64,000 nt of DNA from NCBI RefSeq assembly GCF_018320785.1, contig NC_054877.1, positions 34,246,151 to 34,310,150 on the forward strand. The letters are read 5' to 3'. The stretch comes from Cheilinus undulatus. Its lineage: Eukaryota; Chordata; Actinopteri; Labriformes; Labridae. Of this stretch, positions 55,740 through 64,000 are shown piece by piece (the stretch's first letter is position 1; each line of letters starts with the position of its first letter). The notes below the pieces were generated by a model that saw only the letters and a program-made list of their open reading frames with translations, was not told the DNA's origin and ran no database searches. The position numbers and the translations under genes were made by a program.

Positions 55740-57500
55740 CAAGAAACCCAAGGACGCTTGAACAAAATAGAAAATCTCCAATGTCTGACAAGAGGACAGT
55801 TAAAGTTTTGATAATGGAGACTTATTGAGGCAGTTGTTCACCTTTATTAAGCTGTAAAGAGAGTAAAAAAAGCATATTTTTGATAACGGGAGAGAAGAGC
55901 TGATACATATCTTGAGCATGATCACACTGCTCCAAAATGGCTAGACTTCATGGCCTTAGCTCTTATCCTGCCAGGCTGAATGGTCCCTCACAAAACTTCC
56001 TAACTCTGCTGCATGAAACTGCATCCTATGTCTAGTATGGGCGGAGCTTAGATCAACTGACTCTTTCCAGAGTTGAACTAACACTATAACTCCAACAATA
56101 AAAACCATTTCACTCAGAATGGAGTTAAAAAATGCACTTTGGGAGTTAAAGTCACCTCTGAAATGTTTAACCTGGATTCCTAAATAGTCCAGTCTTTTTA
56201 ATTTTAATTTTAATTCTTTGCTGTTTTAGGATGTGATGTGACATCATTTTCTCTGTGTGCTACTGTGTAGTCAACAAAGATGGGAAAAGTACAAGACTAT
56301 TGAACTCAAGTAAAAGCACAGTTACTCACTTTAAAAGTTACTTAAATAGAATACTGATTACAAAAGTACACAAAAAACTTACTCAATTACAGTAATTTGA
56401 GTAAATGTTATTAGTTGTTCTCCATCCTTGCTCCACAGATGGCTTAGTGAGAGACTGAGTCATTGCTTTTAGGTTACTCATGCAGTTCTGAGCCATGTTT
56501 GTCTGAGTTATGAGCTTAAATGTGTTTTTTTTCTGAATAATTTAAACACTTAAGTCGTGTGGTTTCTTTCCCACTCGGTTCACATCATTATTACCAGATG
56601 CAGGGTTCACGTCCTGTTAATGTGGTGAAAATATCCTTTTCGACACCCCATTCCTTCATGTTGTAGTGTTGTAAGGAAGTACATCAAATATTTACACTTC
56701 TTGTACAAACCACGCAATAATCATACTTAAGTACACGTACCTTCAAGCTAAAAATAGAAACAGTTGGAAAACAAGTCTATGTAAACACTGATCCATGACT
56801 TCCAGTAGCATCACAGACCACTGTTTACTGAAAGGTAATATAATGGTTGTTAATGAAAATGACAGTAATAAAACACAGACTCCCCTGCAGTCTCAACACT
56901 GTAACTTGATCAGTTTTATTGGACATTAACTGTGACTTGTCTCAACATGAGCCAACAAGTGGAAATTTATTTTTCTAGCACATTCAAAAACAGCAGCAGC
57001 TGACTTAAGTGTTGCACATAGAGGAAGAACAAAATTCACATAGAATACTAAAGAAAAAATGCAAACAACCATGAATGAGACAGTATACATACAAACATTC
57101 AAAGCTCGGTTATATTTCAGAAAGGATTTATAGTCATGTTGAATGCTGTTTATCCTAAAGGCCTTTGCACACTGAGACTGTTTTTTTTTATCTGGATTTT
57201 TTGCATGTTAAAAAACAAAATTAATATCAAGTTGTTCACCCAGAAACTTTCATCCGTCACTTTAGCGGAACAGGTTTGATTTTATGCAAATTTTTTATTC
57301 AGTCCAAGTCATTTTTACTTTTACTTTAACCACTGTGGTTTACCTGTGGTTTACCTGTGTGCTACTGTATGATTTTGTCTGTTAACAAACTTCAATAAGC
57401 AAATGCACCATACTGAAGACACAAGTTAATGGATGTCAGACTTTCTAATACACATTTATTCAGTAGATTGTCAAGAGCTTAAATAATGAGTAAAGGTAAT
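55740..57500. other. No gene recognised
   Basis: Low-complexity and unique-looking DNA; nothing coding that I can support. Confidence 0.4.
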
Positions 57501-57529
57501 TAAAACAATTTGTGTACTAATATGAGGTG

Positions 57530-58120
57530 TTCTGTTCAAATGGGAGAAACGGAAACCAACTTTTTCTCCCAAAGTCAAACAGATCTGCAGTCTCAGCCCC
57601 ACCCTGTTTAATATTTTCATCGATGAATTTGCTAACTCTCTGGAACAATCAAACATACCTGGTGTCACCCTCTCTGACTCGGACATTAAATGCCTCCTGT
57701 TTGCATGTAATCTGAAAATGCTGGCTCCATCCAAGGAGGTGTTACAACACCAACTTGATCATCTGCAAAACTTCTGTCATACCTGGGCCCTGACTGAAAA
57801 TTTGGATAAAACTAAAATTCTGATATTCCAGAATTTATCCAGAGGTCAGGGAAACCAACTGTGATTTACTTTAGGATCCACAGACGTAGAACACACACAT
57901 GCATACACTCATTTTGAACTAAAAATCACTCACACAGGAAATTTTAATCTGGCTGTGAATGAGCTCAGAGAGAGGGAAAGAAGGGGTTTTTATTTAATTA
58001 AGATATTCTTCAAATATTAATTTACCAATCAGAGCCTGGCTCCAAATCTTTAAATCAGTAATTAAACCAATATTACTATATGGTAGTGAAATGTGGGGTC
58101 TTCTTACAAATCTAGGGCTG
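57530..58120 (+). mobile_element. Non-LTR retrotransposon reverse transcriptase fragment
   Basis: The plus strand shows SLSPTLFNIFIDEFANSLE, then SDIKCLLFACN (a worn YADD box), TWALTENLDKTKILIF, and further on THFELKITHTGNFNLAVN in pieces. 5'-truncated and frame-broken. A different family from the LINE in genes 1 and 2. Confidence 0.75.
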
Positions 58121-59570
58121 TCCTGCAGTCTGTACTGTAAGGTGAGCTGAGCCTCAGGATCAGCTGGCTGAGGGGGCTCTTCTCCAGGAGCTCATTTTTG
58201 TCACGGTTGTCATTTTCATCGTTGTCCTTTTCACCATGGTCAATATTTTTCCTGTCTTCAACATTTTTTACATCATCACGTTTTTTTATTCGCCATTTTT
58301 CCTCATTTCAGTCTGAACCCAGATCATTTTGTGAAAAAAAATTTCAGCATACGAATACTGTTAGTCTTTTTAGGCTCACAGGTAGTGGCCATATTGAACT
58401 TGCAAGAAGAAGAAAAGAAGAAGAAAAAATTTCATGTTCTGTTGACATAAGTTGTTATTTGTTAACAGTTTTTGGCGAGCAAATATATGAGGTGAAGAGG
58501 GGTAAACGCTGTGGTCTTTTTGCCCGGTAATAAAAAGAGGTAACAAAGATTTTAGCATTTGATGATTGACTTCATGTTAAAAATCTCAACTCCTCAATCA
58601 CCGAGACAATCATGGCAGAGCAGAGAGGAGGAGCCTCAAGAGGTTACATAAGAGATGGGTGTGGTTATTGTCTTCCCTTTGTCCTTGAGCCTGCTTGGTC
58701 CATGCTGCCACAGCACTTAAGTAAGTTTGTTTGAGGAATTATTCCACTTTTTACTTTGTTTGCCAAATAAGTGCATCTTTTTAATTCTGTTTGTCACTTT
58801 TGACCAAAGGTAGAAGCTTGTTTATGACTGGTGAAAACACAAAGAAGACCTAGAGACCTAGAATTGTTTGTCTACTTTAAAGGACACAAATGAGTGAGTA
58901 AATTTCCTACCTGAGTTTAAAGAGAAGAGTTTATTTTGACACAGTGTACTAATTTATGTTTGTTTAACAGGAAGCTGAAGCAATTCCTCACTCCTTGTGG
59001 AACTTAATGGATGCATAAATGAATGTAAGTTAATTCTTGTTAGCTTTAATTTAATAGTGAAATGTGCATGGTAATGTTTTGATTTATTATATCTGTTTTG
59101 CACAGAAAATCATCCATCCTCTCATCTTCAATAAATGGTTGATCTGACCTCTGGATCCATGTGTTTAAATGTGCACCCCACCTAGAGGTTCAATGAGCTA
59201 GCATCAATTGAAATACAATTGGCCACTAATTCAATTTAGTAACAGTTTTCACACTTCATGTAGAAGTAATTTCAATATTAGCATGTAAAAATGTTTTATT
59301 TTGGTCCAGTACCATCTTTCACCCATCATTTACAAGACACACATAGTAGATCTCTAATAAGTACAAAAAAAGGTCTTATTAAAACACAATTTATTGTTTA
59401 ATATAAAAAATAGCTTGTACATAAAGTTTGCAGTAATTATAATCACCACAGACTTTCTCCTTTGTATAAAATCAGCAGGTAGACTTCTAGGTGACCTTTT
59501 ACACACACATTTAGGTTGAAGTTCACATTGCCCCTTTCACACAAGCACTATGGATTCACCATTAACGATC
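58121..59570. other. No gene recognised
   Basis: Short T-rich frames near 58198-58530 lack any domain; the rest is AT-rich. Confidence 0.4.
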
Positions 59571-59579
59571 TACGGCAGC

Positions 59580-59945
59580 TGCAGCGTGTCAGCTCAAGAG
59601 TAGCGCATGCGCACAACCTAATTTTGCCTTGTCTAGGCTAAATAGTCTCCGGTTGGCCTGTCCTGAATGTGACAGACAGAACGTTCATCCAATTACCTTT
59701 TGAGAATTTTGAGTCCTACCCTACCCAGACGCTTACTATGGGAGCTTCTCCAGATGAATGGGAAATATATTCATGCGATGGATCCAGGAAACAGTCTATC
59801 TGGCATGTCAGGTTAGCTGTTTACTGCTGACAGGGCTTTATCTTTTAAACTGTTGGGATCCCTTAATTCTCGACCTACAGACATAAGGGACAGCACAATT
59901 ACACACCCCAAACACCAATCACTCTGCCAGAATTCAGTCTTATAA
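59580..59945. repeat. Dispersed repeat, partner of 5640-6115
   Basis: Diverged copy of the repeat in the gene 1 intron, in the same orientation. Confidence 0.55.
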
Positions 59946-60222
59946 AAGAAGTGTATGCAGTGATTCTTCTCTCTGTATTTTCTTAAAAAGGACATTTTAT
60001 GGACATCAGAGTTTTTGCAGCATTGTGACGCTCTCATCACTCAACACTGAAATTAGAGAGACTTAATGTCTTAGAGAAATTACAAATCCACCCATATCTA
60101 GTTACGAGTAGAGTGCAGGGGTACAAATGAATTATAACAGAAAATTTGACTAAAGACATGAGGAGCTGGTTTCTCCTTGCTCTAGGTGTTTGCATGTATT
60201 CTCTTTGTCTGGTCTCGATTGC

Positions 60223-61407
60223 TTACGTTGTGATGTTGCATGCATTGTGTTTAGTGCTTTGCAAGAGACGCCAGTATTTGAGTATTTCATCAGGATGAAA
60301 GCCATGTGATGTTACGAGGCGGCTGTACCTGCAGCTGGAATAAGACACCCGCCAGTTGTGGAATAGGACTGGACTGGGTGGAGGAGTGGGCTTTACACCA
60401 AGCTTGGCCAGACATAATCCCACATACACATCTTCCAGATGAATGTGAGGAATATTCATTGATGCTTGATAGAGTTTTGTTGCCAAGTCTCCTGAGAAGA
60501 CATAACCAGTCCCAGAGCAGAAGGTGGGATACCTGTTACCAGGGTACAGCTCAGAGGGCATGTACCATTTATTGTTTTTGTCTCGGAATGGTGTTTGGTT
60601 TTCCAAAATATGGCCTGTGAAGTAATCTGTCTTGGGCTTCATTTTTGGCTGGAGTACACTGTGAATGAGGTACTCAGTGTTGACGAACATGTCGCTGTCT
60701 GTCTTCATAACATAGCTGACTTGTGGACAGTGTAATGCAACCCAGTTCAATCCCATCAATGTCTTAATGGTCAGGTTGTTGTAGGTATCGCTGAAGTCCT
60801 GCTGGATGATATCATGATGCCTGTTACTCTCTGCTTCAAGCATCTTCTGCGTTGTTACTCCCAGCGCTCTGTAATTAATTCCAAGCAGAAACAGATGGAA
60901 AAATCCTGGTGCCACGCTCTCGTTTCCCCATGCCTGTCGAATGACATTTCTTGCCTCCACTTGCTGAGCCTCTGTGGTTATCAGCAACACCAGAAATGGT
61001 GCCTGTCTGCTCTGTGAACATTTTTCAGGCTCATTGATGATATAAGCGTAAGGCCCATAGGTAATATTGCCTCTGAGTTCTCCTTCCGCACTAGCTGCAA
61101 AAGTGGTCTGAACACTGGGCAATCCTTGAGGTGAGGGGGCAACCTTCTTCTCCTGTGAGCTGATTTTGGCAACAGTGGTCTGAGAATTAGATGTCATTGC
61201 TGACATTTGCAGGCTCATGTTTCGTTTGGTTTTTGTGGTGTTTAGTTCATCACCCCAAAACAACACAGGATGGTGTATTAACTGCAGTCTCTCTCTGACA
61301 GTGGGCTGATATTTTTGTTGACCCAAGAAGAGCAGCACTACCAGAAATGAGAGGAAACAGAAGAGGTATTTGCTGTATGAACGGCAGTGGCATCTTTTCC
61401 ATTGCAT
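60223..61407 (-). CDS. Beta-1,3-galactosyltransferase 2-like, copy 2
   Basis: GT31 family, 394 aa, same design as copy 1: MQWKRCHCRS, membrane segment at about 14-30, stem, catalytic domain from YAYIINEPEKC. Keeps DSD in KTDSDMFVN and EDVYVG. It differs at IRQAWGNES, where the family almost always has RxTW, and has three extra residues (NYRALGVTTQ for NGGVLQQ). It stops soon after HNAC (HNACNITT), 33 residues sooner overall than copy 1. The second half is nearly identical to copy 1 and the stem is diverged, suggesting recent conversion or strong constraint on the catalytic part. The acceptor at 61625 marks the exon edge. Upstream exons lie outside or were not found. Confidence 0.9.
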   Translation of the reverse strand: MQWKRCHCRSYSKYLFCFLSFLVVLLFLGQQKYQPTVRERLQLIHHPVLFWGDELNTTKTKRNMSLQMSAMTSNSQTTVAKISSQEKKVAPSPQGLPSVQTTFAASAEGELRGNITYGPYAYIINEPEKCSQSRQAPFLVLLITTEAQQVEARNVIRQAWGNESVAPGFFHLFLLGINYRALGVTTQKMLEAESNRHHDIIQQDFSDTYNNLTIKTLMGLNWVALHCPQVSYVMKTDSDMFVNTEYLIHSVLQPKMKPKTDYFTGHILENQTPFRDKNNKWYMPSELYPGNRYPTFCSGTGYVFSGDLATKLYQASMNIPHIHLEDVYVGLCLAKLGVKPTPPPSPVLFHNWRVSYSSCRYSRLVTSHGFHPDEILKYWRLLQSTKHNACNITT

Positions 61408-61629
61408 GGTTACAGCAGGACTGATCCACTGAGTGTCTGCTTATCTCCAGCAGCCTCTGACCTGGCCTTGGCTCTTAGGGTAAAGGGAAGTGTATTTGAT
61501 TTGTTGTCTCAAGAGCTGTAACCTGCAGGTTATATCAAATTTCAAACCGTCCAAACACTGTTGTTACTTCACAATCCAGCAGCAAGACAGGAGTCCACTC
61601 CAGTGTTGCACATCTCGTGATAACCTGTG

Positions 61630-63560
61630 AGAAGAAAAACAATAAAACACAGGTCACGCATTTCTAATTACCCTCAGTTTGTTTTTTTGCGCTTGAAACT
61701 GCTTTATTTATGAGAGTGCTGTCATATACTTTATCAGTTTGATAAAGTTATTGCTCATGAATGAAAAATTTCTCATTTAGTGTTTTCCTCCTTTCTGTGT
61801 TTTTTGGGGGTCCATACGGTGCAGGCTCTGGTCAAATTTTTTTCCAGCATGGTCAATGTCAGCGTTTCTAGCATTTATTATTTGCAGTCTGTTTGCAGCC
61901 AAACTGATGTGTTCTGTTCCACAATCTCCAACATACTACTAAAGAAAGTTTTTTCATTTTGCTCTAGCTGATGCTAACCTGATAAGGCAGCTGCTTATAG
62001 GTGGGAAATGCTGGTACCACTTCTTTTTTTTATTTTTTAGATGAGATACTCCTATGGGGATGCTCCTCTCTGTTTAATTTATATTAAATTGTGACTTCCT
62101 GAAACTTACTGTTTAATTGCTGCAGCATTTTATGCATGTTGTTTAAACTTGCTTATGGGATTTTAGATACCTGTTCATGCAGATATTACACCATATTATG
62201 TTTATGTAAAGAAAAAAATTCTAAGGGTAAATGATTTTTTTTGCGCAACATTTTTCTTTATTTGTTGTCTTGGCGCTTTATTTTAGCTGTTGGTTTTGAA
62301 ATTCTACCTACTTTATTTAATGGTCAGATGAGATTAAAGCTGCTTATAAAAAGTGGTTTCCAGCCAGGTCAGAGGAGAGACCTTTGTTGCAAACCCACAT
62401 CACACACGGCTCATGGATTTCCTTGTACAACATCTGTAAGTGATGCATGATGTATTACTGATATAAATGTAGCCACTGATGTGGTCAAACTAATCCCCTT
62501 TGCTTTAGGACTCTGCTCAGTTAATAAGGGAACACATCACAGTGCATTAAGAGAGTATTCAGACCCCCTTCACTTTTTCAGTGCAAAACACATGAAAGCC
62601 TGCTTGGAGTTTGCAAAAAGCTCCATATAAAAGACAAGTGAGCTTTCATTTGGAGTTAATAGGTATTGGAGCCAGCTATCCTCCATACTCCAGAGGTTCC
62701 GCTAACTCAGCTGCCTCTTCTCTATGCCCTCCCAGTTCATCCACTGTCCCTGTTTAGCCTGAGCCACAGCCTTAGTTCACCCTAGTACTACCTCTTGTCT
62801 ATGTACCTGCTCCACTACCAGCTTCCTTCCATCAGTAGGATCTTCAGGCTGGTTTGCCTGAGCCAAGCCCCAGGCCTCCCTGGCCTAACTGAACATTGTC
62901 TACAATCTCTGTATGCCCAAGAGCTGCCTCTGCCTCCCGTACTGCCTGTCCTGGGCTCCATTTTCTCCCTCTAGTTGGAGTTGGAACCACTAACTTTGCT
63001 ATCTTTGCTCCCAGATTACAACAAAGAAAGAGATGAAACACATAAAGCTGCACAACACATAGACTAAGCAAATTTAAATCAGTATTGTAGGTGTTTTTAC
63101 CTGACCAAAAAGAGTAGAAGTAGGAGTAGGTCTCTAATAGCAACACTAATAAAAATAATAAAAATAAAAAATTCACGATGTCATTGTGAAAACAGAAAGG
63201 CACAAAAATAGTGTAAAAATAGAGCTTTTTCAAAAAAGATCCAAGGGGAGGAACCCCAACACCCCTGTAGCGGTTTGGGCTTGGTCCCAATAGGCCCAAT
63301 TAGATTAGATTAGACCCTCTTATCTTTGCACATTTGTAGGCTGAAATTTCAAAATCAGATCTCTGCAGGAAAAAAATATTTGTATAATATGTATATATTT
63401 TACCATGCAACATGTGAAAAATAAAATTCTATTGCAGGCTTTTGTAAGTCTTCATTACTTCATCTACAGTGCCAAAATGGCTCGGATTTCACCTGATGGC
63501 AGTTCTAGTATGAAGTCGGTTTTTTGTATTAAAAAAAAAAAAAATTCAGATTCACAGTGA
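61630..63560. other. No gene recognised
   Basis: Mostly AT-rich. A minus-strand frame at 62844-63299 starts GLLGPSPNRYRGVGVPPLGS, which looks like repeat-derived sequence. No RNA gene seen. Confidence 0.4.
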
Positions 63561-63562
63561 AG

Positions 63563-64000
63563 TACAGTGCTTAACACATTTATTAGACCACCTGTCATAT
63601 TTGTCTCAAAGACCATCCAGCATCATGAAGAACTTTAATCCGGACTCTTTCATTTTCAGTGAGCTCTCCATGTTTTACCATTTTGAACAGGAATGAGGAA
63701 TTTCAAACTGAATTCACCCAAATTTGAGCCGGCTCACTGAGCTTCTCTGAGAAGTCACAAATGAATCAAGCATAACATTCAACCACTTAAACTAATTTTT
63801 CTTTTCAGGAATACAAGTAAATAACTTTAATTTGACATATTAATCAAGAAATACTAATGTGCTTTACTATTTTTTTAGTTTTTTGTAAATCAGTCAATAT
63901 GAAAATTCATGGATAACAATAATAATTATATTTTAGCATTAAAAATATCATTTGGGTTAAAGAGCTTCTACATATTGGTGTATTAACCATTGCAGAAACA
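63563..64000 (+). mobile_element. Tc1-like element end, cut by the window
   Basis: Begins 'tacagtgcttaacacatt', the same end as the remnant at 20600-21305. 63771-64000 repeats 20966-21200 closely. It continues past the window. Confidence 0.7.

Noticed and set aside
58198-58530. 110-codon plus-strand open frame rich in Ser and Phe
   Set aside because: Composition reflects T-rich sequence; no conserved features.
62844-63299. 151-codon minus-strand open frame
   Set aside because: Its first part looks repeat-derived and the middle is a hydrophobic run from T-rich DNA; no signs of a real gene.

Overview
The window looks like teleost fish DNA. It carries vertebrate-type split genes with GT-AG introns, complement control protein (CCP, sushi) exons of the factor H family, a B3GALT2-type glycosyltransferase pair, and repeats typical of fishes: tRNA-derived SINEs, Tc1/mariner, hAT and PIF/Harbinger elements, CR1/L2-group LINE tails and a solo LTR. 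All five host genes lie on the minus strand.

Left part (1 to about 38.4 kb): three tandem units of about 12-14 kb, each with one factor H-like gene. Gene 1 is 627-8973, gene 2 is 13306-23592 and gene 3 is 29004-37662. I read the exon structure by hand from splice sites and phase. Each gene has a 58-bp signal-peptide exon, then CCP1, CCP2 and CCP3, one or more small linker exons, then two CCP exons resembling CCP19 and CCP20 of mammalian factor H (the part that binds C3d and host surface glycans). Two tiny exons follow that add a conserved Cys-containing tail. Nearly every junction is phase 1, so single exons can be lost, skipped or added without breaking the frame. Gene 1 (348 aa) is compact. 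Gene 3 (443 aa) carries a hinge of about 112 aa, rich in Gly/Ser/Thr/His and made of four exons. Gene 2 is a mosaic. Its first half is gene 1-type and its linker half gene 3-type, with several decayed exons. A roughly 2-kb gene 1-derived patch places a fresh CCP19-CCP20 pair downstream of the damaged one.

Middle and right part (about 38.4 to 64 kb): a Tc1 remnant, then two single-exon beta-1,3-galactosyltransferase 2-like genes (41200-42483 and 60223-61407). They are separated by 17.7 kb of mostly repeat-filled DNA with two similar candidate 5' non-coding exons. B3GALT2 and CFH also lie in the same chromosome region in human (1q31), so the neighbourhood may be an old linkage.

The most interesting material is in the factor H-like array: the Gly-rich hinge, the extra Cys tail beyond CCP20, CCP20 exons that differ more than their flanking introns, and the gene 2 patch. 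Paralogous units serve as empty-site controls for many transposon insertions. Exon boundaries are read from sequence only and no transcript evidence was available.
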